Assembly (NCBI RefSeq): GCF_000379725.1
Contig: NZ_KB903665.1
Location: forward strand, 14,328 to 78,327
Reading direction: 5' to 3'
From: Cytophaga aurantiaca DSM 3654
GTDB lineage: Bacteria; Bacteroidota; Bacteroidia; Cytophagales; Cytophagaceae
DNA: 64,000 bases
Position numbers and translations under genes: made by a program. The notes under the pieces are model-generated. The model saw only the letters and a program-made list of their open reading frames with translations. It did not search any database and was not told the origin of the DNA. Shown here in pieces: positions 45,650-55,850 of the stretch (its first letter is position 1; each line of letters starts with the position of its first letter).

Positions 45650-46690
45650 GTGATTTTTCTTAAAATTTTATTGTGGCCGTTTTCAATTCTGTATGGTTGT
45701 ATTGTAACCGGCAGAAATAAATTATATGATTTAGGCTTATTTACAAGTACCGATGTACCTGTTGCGGTTGTTTGTGTAGGCAATCTGAAAGCCGGAGGGA
45801 CCGGTAAAACTCCATTTACACAGTATCTTCTGGATACCTATTCTGAGACCCATAAAACCGCTGTACTAAGCCGTGGTTATGGCAGAAAAACAAGAGGTTT
45901 TGTACTTGCACAGGCTCAATCAACGGCTGTTGAAATAGGTGATGAGCCATTGCAGTTATTTGCTCATGCGCAGGATCGCTATCATGTAGCTGTGTGTGAA
46001 GATCGAATAGAAGGTGTTAAGCGTTTGCTCGAACTAGTGCCGGACTTAAAACTGGTGATTTTAGACGATGGTTTTCAGCATAGAAAGATCAAGCGCGATG
46101 TTAATGTTTTGCTGACAGAATACAACGATCCTTTTTATACAGATATGCTCTTGCCGTCAGGCAGATTGCGTGAATCCAGAATTAGTGCTGCAAGAGCGGA
46201 TGTAATTGTGGTAACAAAAACTCCGCCTGTATATAAACCATTGCCGCATCAGCGATTTATTTCTTATATCAAACCACGTGTACCGGTACATTATACCGGT
46301 ATTATTTATGGAGATATAACACATCAAAAGGGAAAAACAGATCAGGTAAAATCAATTATTCTTGTTACTGGCATTGCAAACACGCAGCCATTAGTAGATT
46401 ATTTAAAGGAAAAACAACTTGATATAATCAAGCATTTTAATTTCTCAGACCATTATTCATTTTCGCTTCAGGATATTGAAAAAATCGAAAACGCACGAAA
46501 TAAGGATGAATCAATTCAGATCGTAACCACTGAGAAAGATTGGGTTAAAATTGTACCTTTGTTGGATCAATTAAATATTACTTCCGGCTGGAACTACTTA
46601 CCGATTAGCTTGGGGGTTTTCAGCAACGAAAAAGTATTACTTGATCTGATACAACAAAAAATCAGTAAAAGACTTTATAGTCTTTCGTAA
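45650..46690 (+). CDS. Tetraacyldisaccharide 4'-kinase LpxK
   Basis: A 346-residue lipid A kinase starting at GTG 45650. One N-terminal membrane segment precedes 'CVGNLKAGGTGKTPFTQYLL' (Walker A). 'AVLSRGYGRKTRGF', 'GDEPLQLF' and 'LVILDDGFQHRKIKRDVNVL' are family motifs. It phosphorylates the lipid A disaccharide at 4'. It begins a plus-strand operon with a porin-type protein 9 nt downstream and a DUF6155 gene. Confidence 0.95.
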   Translation: MIFLKILLWPFSILYGCIVTGRNKLYDLGLFTSTDVPVAVVCVGNLKAGGTGKTPFTQYLLDTYSETHKTAVLSRGYGRKTRGFVLAQAQSTAVEIGDEPLQLFAHAQDRYHVAVCEDRIEGVKRLLELVPDLKLVILDDGFQHRKIKRDVNVLLTEYNDPFYTDMLLPSGRLRESRISAARADVIVVTKTPPVYKPLPHQRFISYIKPRVPVHYTGIIYGDITHQKGKTDQVKSIILVTGIANTQPLVDYLKEKQLDIIKHFNFSDHYSFSLQDIEKIENARNKDESIQIVTTEKDWVKIVPLLDQLNITSGWNYLPISLGVFSNEKVLLDLIQQKISKRLYSLS

Positions 46691-46698
46691 ATTATAGA

Positions 46699-48684
46699 AT
46701 GCTACATACAATACGTTTACACTTCTGCTATCTGTCAGCATTTATCATGTTGGGAATATTTGGTTCTGTTCAGGCCCAAATATTAAATGATACCACACAG
46801 CAATTATACGGATACCATAGCTTGCGTTATGGCACAGAAGCAGATGTGTTTTTAAACAGAGGATTGAAGCGTGAAATAGATAGCAGTCTGGCAAGTATCC
46901 AGCGTTATGGTTTTATCTACAAGAACAGTCAATTTAGCCAGGATCTTGGCAATTGGGCAACTCCGTTGAAGTGTGTGACATCTAATCTTCCCAATCAATT
47001 GGGTGTGCAGACCGGCTTTGGCGTATTTGATGCCTATGAATACAAAGCAGATGATGTAAAGTATTTTGATACCCGTTCGCCATATGCTGAGTTGAAGTAT
47101 TACCAAGGCAGCAGAGGACAACAGAGTCTGGATATAGCTTTTTCGAGAAACATTAATGCGCAATGGAATGTTGGAATTGATCTGCGACGCATTGTTTCAA
47201 AAAAAATTGTAGGATATGTACAGCGTAACGATAGACAAGCAGAAAACTATGCTTTTGACTTTTATGTTTCGCATCATTCCAAAAACAATCGATACTTTTT
47301 ATTGGCAACATTTAATTATTTAGAAGCACATAATTTTGAGACAGGCGGTATTCGTCCGGATTCAACCGATGGTAAAGCGGATGATAAGAATGATTTGTTT
47401 GAGAATCAATTGGAAAAAGTTTGGTTTGCTTATCAAAGTACACGTTCACTTGATAAACGCTATAATTACAGGGTGTATCAGCATTATGGAATACTACCAA
47501 ATCAAAAGCTGCAGGTGTTTTACCGCTTTGATTATTCATACAGAGTAAATCGTTACAATGATAATGCATTGGTTTCGAACGATACGTTTTATACGCGTTT
47601 TGCAGATTATAATACAAAAGGAGTTTACAGCAATACACAGATTTCGGATCGCAGCGATTTTAATCTATTTGATAATCGAATGGGGCTCAAAGGTTCTTCC
47701 GGAAAGCTTTTCTATGCTGCTTATTTAAAGAGCAGATATGTAAAGATGCGTCAGGGCTATGATTACAGAGATTCTATTCCTGTACTTAATAGTTACACAA
47801 CAGAATGGTATTTGGCCGGACAAGTAAGACGGTATTTCGATACAACGAATACAGGATATGTAGAAGCTCTTGGAGAGTATGGTTTCGAAAGTAAAAATAA
47901 TTTAAACCCGGATCCGAAAAATAATTCTATGGCAGCCTTTAATCTGAAGTATAAAGGGTTTTCAGCTGTAGCATCTATGTGGGCAGTATCTCCAACGTTG
48001 CTTCAAAGTGGTTATAGAAGCAATCTGGTATCTTGGGATACGTCGTTCAATTTACAAAAAACAAAGCATCTGTTTGTTCAGTATGCCTTCACCAAAAGAA
48101 AGGTGGATATCATCCCATCCATTGCATATAACTCATACAGTGATCTGATCTACTTCACCGAAGCAGGAACACCAACTCAGTATACAGATGGCGCAATCAT
48201 GCACATACAGCCTAAATTAGGATTACGTTTTAATTTGTGGAAGATTCATATCTATAATGAATTTCAATACAATTATAAGGATAGCAATAAGGGCAATGGA
48301 AAGGATATTTTACAAATGCCGGAATATGTTAATGCAACGCAATTGTTCATAGAAGCCTGGTTGTTTAAACGTGCTACGTTACTACAGACAGGTTTTGATG
48401 TGTTTTATAAAAGCTCATACAGAGCAAATGCATACAATCCATTGTTACAGCAATATTATGTAACCACACAACATGGCAGTGGTGCATCTGATTTTAATTA
48501 CGTGAATGAATATGTAGTGGTAGACTTTTTTGTGAACATGCAGATCCGCACGGCGCGTCTGTTTATTAAAATGTCAAACCTAGCAGCGGGCTTAGGACAA
48601 CCAAAAGGATATTTCACTACGCCATATTATACAGGTATTCCCAGAACAGTTGATTTTGGTATCAGCTGGAGATTCTTTGATTAG
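46699..48684 (+). CDS. Putative outer-membrane porin
   Basis: A 661-residue protein with signal peptide cut after 'GSVQAQ' and a body of alternating aromatic beta strands, ending with 'TVDFGISWRFFD', a barrel-closing strand. It matches the Bacteroidota 'putative porin' family (large barrels of unknown solute). Placed 9 nt after lpxK, so probably co-expressed with outer-membrane biogenesis. Confidence 0.85.
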   Translation: MLHTIRLHFCYLSAFIMLGIFGSVQAQILNDTTQQLYGYHSLRYGTEADVFLNRGLKREIDSSLASIQRYGFIYKNSQFSQDLGNWATPLKCVTSNLPNQLGVQTGFGVFDAYEYKADDVKYFDTRSPYAELKYYQGSRGQQSLDIAFSRNINAQWNVGIDLRRIVSKKIVGYVQRNDRQAENYAFDFYVSHHSKNNRYFLLATFNYLEAHNFETGGIRPDSTDGKADDKNDLFENQLEKVWFAYQSTRSLDKRYNYRVYQHYGILPNQKLQVFYRFDYSYRVNRYNDNALVSNDTFYTRFADYNTKGVYSNTQISDRSDFNLFDNRMGLKGSSGKLFYAAYLKSRYVKMRQGYDYRDSIPVLNSYTTEWYLAGQVRRYFDTTNTGYVEALGEYGFESKNNLNPDPKNNSMAAFNLKYKGFSAVASMWAVSPTLLQSGYRSNLVSWDTSFNLQKTKHLFVQYAFTKRKVDIIPSIAYNSYSDLIYFTEAGTPTQYTDGAIMHIQPKLGLRFNLWKIHIYNEFQYNYKDSNKGNGKDILQMPEYVNATQLFIEAWLFKRATLLQTGFDVFYKSSYRANAYNPLLQQYYVTTQHGSGASDFNYVNEYVVVDFFVNMQIRTARLFIKMSNLAAGLGQPKGYFTTPYYTGIPRTVDFGISWRFFD

Positions 48685-48690
48685 CAGACT

Positions 48691-49167
48691 ATGAAAGCCG
48701 CTACATTAAATGAATTGAAAAAAGAATTAACCGGTTTACCTGCAAAGGAATTGGTTGAGATCTGTTTGCGGCTTGCTAAATACAAAAAGGAAAGCAAGGA
48801 ACTTTTAACTTACCTGATCTTTGAATCGGACAACGAAGCCAATTACATTGCCGCGATAAAAGCCGACATCGACGAACAATTTGAATTGCTTAATACAAGC
48901 AATCTCTATGTAGCTAAAAAAGGACTTCAGAAAATTGTTCGATCCATTTCAAAATACATTAAATACTCGGGCATTAAGCAGACTGAAATTGAAGTACTCA
49001 TCTATTTTTGTCAGATGGTGAAAAAATCAAGGATACGCATCACTCAGAATACCGTGATTGAGAATCTCTACAACAGACAACTAGCTAAAATAGAAAAAGC
49101 ATTGAACAGCCTGCACGAAGATCTACAGTTTGATTATCAGCAGGAGGTTGAAGGGCTTTATTTGTAA
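48691..49167 (+). CDS. DUF6155-family protein
   Basis: A 158-residue, helical, Lys/Glu-rich soluble protein with 'AATLNELKKELTGLPAKELV' at the start and 'KYKKESKELLTYLIFESDNE', the signature segments of DUF6155 as I know it. Function unknown. Lies 7 nt after the porin gene in the same operon. Confidence 0.8.
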   Translation: MKAATLNELKKELTGLPAKELVEICLRLAKYKKESKELLTYLIFESDNEANYIAAIKADIDEQFELLNTSNLYVAKKGLQKIVRSISKYIKYSGIKQTEIEVLIYFCQMVKKSRIRITQNTVIENLYNRQLAKIEKALNSLHEDLQFDYQQEVEGLYL

Positions 49168-49217
49168 AAGAAATCTGTGTTCTTATTACTATGATACAAG
49201 CTTAAATAATTTTCATC

Positions 49218-50144
49218 ATGAAGTTTAATAGTCTAATTGCGTTTATTTTTCTGATCATAATGGCAGGATGTATTGGAGGTAAAAGACTGACCGAAATAGA
49301 AAAGGCAGATGCAGAACGTTATTACATAAAAGCATGGACAATTCTTCAAAACACCACGCAAAATACCTTATCTAGGGCCTCCGCTACCGAAGCATTGGAG
49401 TATATAAATAAAGCCATCAAATTGAATGATTCTGAATCCAAATATTTTCGTGTAAGAGGAACATCTTATTATCATCTTAAAGATTACGATTCGGCACTTA
49501 GTGATTTTAATAAGGCAATATCATTAGATCATACCAATGGACTTGCATGGATGAACCGTGCAATTTTGTATGAGAATACAGCCAGATTTGATCTTGCAGA
49601 AAGAGATTATTTATCTGCATTAAATTATGATATGGAGAAGACAACCGTATATTATAATTTAGGTTTGCTTTATGATAAATGGGGGAAAGATAGTTTGTCA
49701 TTACATGCATATGATGAGGTAATTAAACTGAATCCCGCATATGAAGGAATTTACGTGAATCGGGGTGAAAAGCGCATGCGATGTAGGTTATACGAAGGAG
49801 CAGTTTCGGATTTTAATAGTGCGCTGAAGTATGATTCAACAAATAAGATGGCTTTTAATAACAGAGGTCTTAGCAAGTATTACTTGAAACAATATGAAAG
49901 TGCTATCCCTGATTTTAAAAAGGCATTGTCTATTGGCGCAGATGCAGCTTTTTACGAACACTTTGATACGGATCTATATTCCTATAATAATATGGCCAAT
50001 TGTTATTTTGCTTTAGGGAATATAGAAGAAGCGTGTAAGAACTGGAAAATTGCTATTCAAAAAGGATACAAATATCAAAAAGAATGGAATGAAGAGTATA
50101 ACATAGACGATCCGAATGAACTGATATTAAAATACTGTCATTAA
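49218..50144 (+). CDS. TPR lipoprotein
   Basis: A 308-residue lipoprotein: lipobox 'IMAGC' (Cys18), then about six TPR units, for example 'SKYFRVRGTSYYHLKDYDSA' and 'MAFNNRGLSKYYLKQYESAI'. A periplasmic scaffold by analogy with other TPR lipoproteins. It is transcribed 51 nt after the DUF6155 gene. Confidence 0.85.
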   Translation: MKFNSLIAFIFLIIMAGCIGGKRLTEIEKADAERYYIKAWTILQNTTQNTLSRASATEALEYINKAIKLNDSESKYFRVRGTSYYHLKDYDSALSDFNKAISLDHTNGLAWMNRAILYENTARFDLAERDYLSALNYDMEKTTVYYNLGLLYDKWGKDSLSLHAYDEVIKLNPAYEGIYVNRGEKRMRCRLYEGAVSDFNSALKYDSTNKMAFNNRGLSKYYLKQYESAIPDFKKALSIGADAAFYEHFDTDLYSYNNMANCYFALGNIEEACKNWKIAIQKGYKYQKEWNEEYNIDDPNELILKYCH

Positions 50145-50175
50145 TCTAGTGAATGATAGTATTTATTAAAGTTTG

Positions 50176-50376
50176 CTACAATTCAAACAACTCAAAATCA
50201 TCGCCTTTTCCATAGGCAATAAATTCCTGTAGCTCATATTTTTCAAGGCTCAGCAGATCTTTTATCAAAAAATTATTTTCAGAAATTCGTTTTAATACAA
50301 TAAACTCATGGCGTTCACCATAATTAATTATGTAGTATTTTTTTCCTAGGCGTATTGTATCGATTGAAATGGACAT
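50176..50376 (-). CDS. Small protein of unknown function
   Basis: A 66-residue protein with no signal, starting MSISIDTIRLGKKYYIINYG. Composition and the strand pattern ('RHEFIVLKRISENNFLIKDL') resemble a small SH3-like beta protein, of a type common as hypothetical proteins in this phylum. It lies 20 nt after the channel gene on the same strand. Confidence 0.6.
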   Translation of the reverse strand: MSISIDTIRLGKKYYIINYGERHEFIVLKRISENNFLIKDLLSLEKYELQEFIAYGKGDDFELFEL

Positions 50377-50396
50377 GCTATGTTATACTATAATTA

Positions 50397-51362
50397 TTAA
50401 AAGAATGCAGCCATCGAAACAAAGAATATATTTAATGATATATATATTGAAATCATAACTCGTGAACCGTAATGATTTAAATCGTGCGCTTTTTTAAGCT
50501 TTTTTTGTTCATATAATTTCACACAATAAGCATTTAGAAATATAGTGAAGAAGATGAATAGAAATGTGATTGAATGTAAGGTGTCAACCAATGTATAGTC
50601 GGATGTTTCAGGTAATAAAGAATCAATAATGTATTTATTACCCACTGCAGCAAACAGACCACCTACAGGTAAGGCAAAGCGTGATTCGACTTCTTTCACA
50701 TCAATAAAGAAACTGATACTGCCAATAAAGAATGCAATGTACATCCCCAAAAAGATCTTCATGAACAGCCCCATTGCATCGCGCTCTAAGGTCATTTTGA
50801 TATTAAATGTGTCGTATTCGGATTTAGAATTTTTAACCCGTGGATCGCCAAAAGAAGTATTGTATTCATTGGTGCCACGCATCACATGGAAATCTTTTAT
50901 TTTCCAGCCGTCAACATTCATAGTAGGAGCAAAGCTACTTCCAACCGAATCAACTTGATATACCAGCCAGTTTTTATCGTACATGGTATTTTCGATCGAT
51001 ACAACAATATTCTGTTCATCAAACGGGTAATCATTGACGTTCCATGATTGCTTCATTACAGATTTCATTTTCATCAATACCCACGTTTTTCCATTGATCG
51101 TATCAACCAGTACATCCGGCTTCTCAATGTTTTTTGCATTGGGTACTTCTACCTGATTGGTAAAATCGAAGTTTGGATTATTATGTAAAAACCACAACCA
51201 AAAGCGCATGGTATATTCTTTATCATGAAAATTGATATCATGCAAACTCAAGATGTAACTGCCAACCATTACAGTATCGGGAGTTCTGGGTATTGCCTGC
51301 AATTGAAGTGTTGTAAAAAGCAGGAATAAAAAAAAGAGTATTTTATTTTTAATGAAGCACAT
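50397..51362 (-). CDS. Pentameric ligand-gated ion channel homologue
   Basis: A 321-residue protein with the Cys-loop receptor layout. Signal segment (1-23), a beta-rich ligand-binding-type domain (30-195) with the hallmark loop 'YPFDEQ' (112-117, without flanking cysteines, as in prokaryotic members) and 'DGWKIKDF'. Four membrane segments follow: M1 199-220, M2 226-249 ('SRFALPVGGLFAAVGNKYI'), M3 260-281 and M4 301-321. Prokaryotic members such as GLIC and ELIC are cation channels gated by protons or amines; ligand and selectivity here are unknown. It overlaps the upstream gliding-type gene by 14 nt. Confidence 0.85.
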   Translation of the reverse strand: MCFIKNKILFFLFLLFTTLQLQAIPRTPDTVMVGSYILSLHDINFHDKEYTMRFWLWFLHNNPNFDFTNQVEVPNAKNIEKPDVLVDTINGKTWVLMKMKSVMKQSWNVNDYPFDEQNIVVSIENTMYDKNWLVYQVDSVGSSFAPTMNVDGWKIKDFHVMRGTNEYNTSFGDPRVKNSKSEYDTFNIKMTLERDAMGLFMKIFLGMYIAFFIGSISFFIDVKEVESRFALPVGGLFAAVGNKYIIDSLLPETSDYTLVDTLHSITFLFIFFTIFLNAYCVKLYEQKKLKKAHDLNHYGSRVMISIYISLNIFFVSMAAFF

Positions 51363-53568
51363 GCAGCCAACCTTTAAAGTTCTTTTTATTTTTATGATGT
51401 GTTAAACTGAAATAATAGACGCCATATTCTAATGGATCTGTAGTCCAGTCGTTGTTGTAATTGTCATTTGAATAAACCAATGCTCCCCATGAATTATATA
51501 TTTTTAATGCATAGGTATTTTTTTGCAGATCTTTAATTTCAAAAAAGTCATTCATGCCATCTCCATTGGGAGTAATTAAATTATATACTTCAATGTATAT
51601 AGAGCAATCAATTTCTGTTGAAATTTTATTTATACAGCCTAAACTATCTGTCAATCTAACCCAATACATTCCATCTTCCGTTTTTACGGTTTGCAGATGT
51701 TGATTGAAACTTCCATCAAACCATTCGTATCTGGAGTAGTTTGATGGTGCAATTAAATCAATCTGTGTTGTAGAACAAAATAATTTTTCATCTCCGGGTA
51801 AATGGTTGATGGTACCGTGAGGAAGAGGCAGTATACTGATTTGAACAGAATCTTTAACAGTACATCCATACATATCTGTTGCCGTGATCTTGTAGGTATT
51901 TTGATTGGATACAACAATACTATCCGTGGTAGCGCCGTTAGACCAGTTGAAGTTGCTGAAATCAGGGTATGTTTTTATTGTTAAGCTTGTATTTCTACAA
52001 ATACTGTCGTCGTCGTTTACAATGATCGACCCTGACGGAGGAAAGAATCCAATGTGGATGGTATCTTTAAATGGACAGTTTTCTTTTTTTACAATTACAG
52101 AATAGGTACCGGAATCCTGTGTGAAAATCTTTGCAGTTGTTTCTCCATTAGGTGACCACAAATAACTGTCCTTTTGTATTCCCGCAGAGAGTTCAATAGA
52201 TGAATTGGAACAAATAATTGTATCTGAACCTAGTTTTGTAAAACCAAAATCAGAAAAATATCCATAACGGAATCCGGTCTTATCGGGCAAACCATTCATA
52301 AGTCCTAAATGAAAATATCCGCTTGTGTTTTTTAATAGGTTTGCTTTGAGTGCAGGAATTTGTGTATCAGAATATTCAATGCTTGCAAATAGCCAATTGC
52401 TTGATCCGGGAACAACGCTAAAATCGGTAGCTTTCACAAAGGTTGTACTGCCGTTTAATACAAAACTTCCTTCGGATCCGCTTCGTGTTAAAATATTCAA
52501 TACAAGATTTTCATCGTTCGAGCGGATAAAGCCTACCTCCTTAGATCCTGTACAATTGATCTGCGGTAGAATTGCTTCGGCTAACTCATCACCGAATCCG
52601 GTAACATGCAATACATATATAGGCTTCGAAGATGTAATATACATAGTCTCCAAAATTTCGATCTCCACTTGTGCTCCTTTATTAAGTGTTGTAATTGGAG
52701 TTGGATTTCCTTTTGTAAAAATTTCAGTATTGTCTTCGGTTGCAAGTATGTATGCAAAATCGTTTCCTGTTTGCGTATTCAATATATGTCGTATAACAAT
52801 GTATTCTGTGCCAAGCTGAGAAACGGGAATTAGTTGATCACCTCCCAGATCCCAGTTATTTCCTTTAAACATAGAATCATCTTTTACGGTCACACCAATT
52901 GGTTTGTCTGAGCTGATATGAGAACCGGTAGGTCTATTGATTGCTTCGATGTAAAACGCCTGACAACTCCACGTTTCACCTTTGTTTAACGTAATCGTAA
53001 ATGGTACCAATGGTATATGACCAATGATGGGAGTAGTCGGAGTAATGGTAATGTGTGTATTATCTTCCGTAGCTACAATGTCAAAGGTAGCACGGGCATT
53101 GATACCTGGATAGTTATCAAACCGGGTTTGAAACGGTGTGTAAAATTCTGTTCCCAAAGCATTCCGGCCTTTGAATGCAAACAAATCACTATTTGTTCCA
53201 GGTGCATAGCTGCTGGCTCCATAGACTTCATAGTAAATATATATTTCATTTGTTGAAACAATATGCAAGCCATTGGGTAATGCAACATTGGTTTGCTCGT
53301 TTTCAATTTGATTCAGCCAGGATGAAATATCGAGTGAATAAGCACTATTGGCCGCTAGTTGAATCTGAATAGGAGTAAAGCTGCTCTTTGCAGGAATGTC
53401 AACTGTTATGGTTGCTGCAGCATCGAATGACTGAAAACGAATATAAACAGGCACTCGCCCGTTTGTTGGGTTCACATAAGGAGCAGCAAACCAAAATTCT
53501 TTGTCTATCTGAGCAAAAGATGCGTTTGATAGAAATATAAATAAAATAGCCAGTAGCTGCCTGTACAT
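51349..53568 (-). CDS. Secreted IgGFc-binding-N-domain protein with gliding C-terminal domain
   Basis: About 739 residues from the Met at 53568 (two earlier Met codons exist), with signal MYRQLLAILFIFLSNASFA. Residues about 100-350 match the IgGFc-binding N-terminal domain ('VATEDNTHITITPTTPIIGH', 'LATEDNTEIFTKGN', 'SSDKPIGVTVKDDSM'). Two or three PKD/Ig-like units follow. The end, 'VYNLITPNGDGMNDFFEIKD' through 'YGVYYFSLTHHKNKKNFKGW', is the gliding-motility-associated C-terminal domain of type IX-secreted Bacteroidota proteins. Probably surface-exposed; ligand unknown. Confidence 0.88.
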   Translation of the reverse strand: MYRQLLAILFIFLSNASFAQIDKEFWFAAPYVNPTNGRVPVYIRFQSFDAAATITVDIPAKSSFTPIQIQLAANSAYSLDISSWLNQIENEQTNVALPNGLHIVSTNEIYIYYEVYGASSYAPGTNSDLFAFKGRNALGTEFYTPFQTRFDNYPGINARATFDIVATEDNTHITITPTTPIIGHIPLVPFTITLNKGETWSCQAFYIEAINRPTGSHISSDKPIGVTVKDDSMFKGNNWDLGGDQLIPVSQLGTEYIVIRHILNTQTGNDFAYILATEDNTEIFTKGNPTPITTLNKGAQVEIEILETMYITSSKPIYVLHVTGFGDELAEAILPQINCTGSKEVGFIRSNDENLVLNILTRSGSEGSFVLNGSTTFVKATDFSVVPGSSNWLFASIEYSDTQIPALKANLLKNTSGYFHLGLMNGLPDKTGFRYGYFSDFGFTKLGSDTIICSNSSIELSAGIQKDSYLWSPNGETTAKIFTQDSGTYSVIVKKENCPFKDTIHIGFFPPSGSIIVNDDDSICRNTSLTIKTYPDFSNFNWSNGATTDSIVVSNQNTYKITATDMYGCTVKDSVQISILPLPHGTINHLPGDEKLFCSTTQIDLIAPSNYSRYEWFDGSFNQHLQTVKTEDGMYWVRLTDSLGCINKISTEIDCSIYIEVYNLITPNGDGMNDFFEIKDLQKNTYALKIYNSWGALVYSNDNYNNDWTTDPLEYGVYYFSLTHHKNKKNFKGWLHVLH

Positions 53569-53639
53569 CATAAACAAAAATACTAAGTATTTAATACAAA
53601 TTAAACACCCTGTAGCAATGATGTATTAAATACCTGAAT

Positions 53640-55850
53640 TTAGTGCAGCATGGTTGCTGTACCTGTTTTGTTGAATGTGAGGCCATCAAAAAATTTACCT
53701 TCAACCGTATAGGTATATACGTTATTGGATTGTTTGCCCTCGTTGCTTTTTATATCGCCCGCCCAGCCGGTAGAATTGGCTTCAACAAAAGATGTTGTAT
53801 GGTAGACCAATTGTCCCCATTGATTGTAAATTCTGAAATTGAAACCGTTTTCCTGAATCAATGTGCCATATACCTTTAACTGTTTATTCTCGGGGTTTGT
53901 AGCCTGAGGCGAAAATACATTCGGAATAAATAATGCGTGAAGATCTTCAAGTCTGTGTGTAATATTTACCGTATCACTGTTTGTACATGTGTAAAAATTG
54001 TCTGTTGCAAATGCATACACAGATTCATCAGAAGTAGATGTATACTCTAATCCGTATGCTATGATTGAGTGGGTAAATACCTCGTACCAAACTACCGTTA
54101 CACTGGGCTTATTATGAATGTCTGCTTTTAACACAAGCGGGTTGCCGCCATATCCAATGGTATCAGATCCGGAAGCAATTTGAATATACGGCCGATACCC
54201 AACCAGATTTACTGGTACAGCAGGACTTACACAGCCATCTCCATCTGTGGTACTTACAGATATTAAATAGGTACTGTCTTTTAAAGAAATGTTCAATTGG
54301 TTTCCCGAGATTACTCCTTGTGCCGGAGTGAAATTATATATGTATCCGCCTCCGGATCCCCCGGTTGCAAAAGCTTCTAAAACAATGGGGGTATCTACGC
54401 AGCTTAGCGTATCTGTAAAATTGGTTGTAGTAGTTAATTCAAAAAGGTTTGTCACATTTAACGAATCTTTTAATTTACAACCTCTGCCATCTGTTGCTGT
54501 TACAACGTATTTAAATACACCGGCTGTATTAAGAGTTGCTGTAGGATTTTTGATATTTGCATCACTTAAGCCTGTTATGGGCGACCACTTCCAGGTGTAG
54601 GTGGATGGGTAAGACGGTGTTAAAATAGTTGGGTTTAATTTAGCCGGAGAGTTGAAACAGACTACTGTATCATTTCCCGGATCTAAACCAAAATATGGAT
54701 TTACAAAAGGAGCTAATTGTGTGATTTTAGTTGATACAGAGCTTGCACCTCCACAGCCCATCGGATCTGATACAATAACTGAATAGGTGTTCAAACCTAC
54801 TATTGAAGGGGTCGCAACCGGATTGCTTATATTCGTAGCAGAAAGATCTGAATTGGCTGTCCATGCATAGGTGTATGTACCTGTGCCGTTTGTTACGGTT
54901 GCATTGAGTTGAACAGAAGTACCGTTACAAATAGTAGTGTCTTTGGTAATTTTTACAATCGGAGCAGCATTAAACGCGACTTTTACGGTATCGGATTGTG
55001 GACATTTTGTTCCGCTGTTTGTAACAACAAGCGAATAGGTACCGCTGGTGTTTACAACAATGGATGTAGTGGTTTGACCGGTGTTCCATTTATACGAATA
55101 CAATATACCCGTCGGAGAAGTAGGTGATGAAAGAGATACATTTGTGCCTGAACATTTAACAAGGTCCGGTCCAAGGTTTACTGAAAATGAATTGTCGCGA
55201 CGGAAATTTTTCTGAGCAGTTACCTCACAGCCAAATGAATTTGTTGCTGTAACAAAAAAGGAGGTCGTAGGTTCTGAACTACTTAATAATGCTGTTGTGA
55301 AGACAAGAGAATTTGATGTGCCCACCAGATTTGAAGTACTGTTTTTATACCATTTATAATCTGTATGATTGGGACTTGCTAAAAAGGTGCTGTCCTTCAA
55401 TCCGCATATATAAATGTTCGTAGCTGCAATAGGTACACCGGCTGTTGTCGTGATCTGCAAAGTTGAAGTGGTAGCATACACGAGCTTAACTGTATCCGAT
55501 GCTATTGTCCATGTAGATGTCGAAGTATTGTAATACTTGATGGTTGCGACCCATCTGCCTGCATCTGGAGTATTTATTTGATCTCCGGTTTGTCCACGTA
55601 GTGAATCTAAGTTTTGCCATTCAGTAGGAATATTTATTCCTGTAGGTGGTGTTGGAGAAGTGTTTGAAGCTTGTAAGTTGTAAACAGAGTTAAAACATAC
55701 ATTTACTGTTTTAGAAGGCCCCGGAATGATTGTGACTCCATTTACTTTAATAGACACAACGATTGGAGCTGCTGAATAAGTTGTAAAACTTATTAAAACA
55801 ACAAACAATACTGCTAAAAATACACGCGATATGTGAGTTAAATATCTCAT
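53640..55850 (-). CDS. Secreted Ig/PKD-repeat protein with gliding C-terminal domain
   Basis: A 736-residue secreted protein: signal 'FLAVLFVVLISFTTYSAAP', then Ig/SprB-like and PKD-like repeats, each with a Cys-containing start ('CGLKDSTFLASPNHTDYKWY', 'CSGTNVSLSSPTSPTGILYS') and Thr-rich strands. The end 'HALFIPNVFSPQATNPENKQ' through 'YTYTVEGKFFDGLTF' is the gliding-motility-associated C-terminal domain. It precedes the IgGFc-type gene by 71 nt on the same strand. Likely an adhesin or surface fibre component (inference). Confidence 0.88.
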   Translation of the reverse strand: MRYLTHISRVFLAVLFVVLISFTTYSAAPIVVSIKVNGVTIIPGPSKTVNVCFNSVYNLQASNTSPTPPTGINIPTEWQNLDSLRGQTGDQINTPDAGRWVATIKYYNTSTSTWTIASDTVKLVYATTSTLQITTTAGVPIAATNIYICGLKDSTFLASPNHTDYKWYKNSTSNLVGTSNSLVFTTALLSSSEPTTSFFVTATNSFGCEVTAQKNFRRDNSFSVNLGPDLVKCSGTNVSLSSPTSPTGILYSYKWNTGQTTTSIVVNTSGTYSLVVTNSGTKCPQSDTVKVAFNAAPIVKITKDTTICNGTSVQLNATVTNGTGTYTYAWTANSDLSATNISNPVATPSIVGLNTYSVIVSDPMGCGGASSVSTKITQLAPFVNPYFGLDPGNDTVVCFNSPAKLNPTILTPSYPSTYTWKWSPITGLSDANIKNPTATLNTAGVFKYVVTATDGRGCKLKDSLNVTNLFELTTTTNFTDTLSCVDTPIVLEAFATGGSGGGYIYNFTPAQGVISGNQLNISLKDSTYLISVSTTDGDGCVSPAVPVNLVGYRPYIQIASGSDTIGYGGNPLVLKADIHNKPSVTVVWYEVFTHSIIAYGLEYTSTSDESVYAFATDNFYTCTNSDTVNITHRLEDLHALFIPNVFSPQATNPENKQLKVYGTLIQENGFNFRIYNQWGQLVYHTTSFVEANSTGWAGDIKSNEGKQSNNVYTYTVEGKFFDGLTFNKTGTATMLH

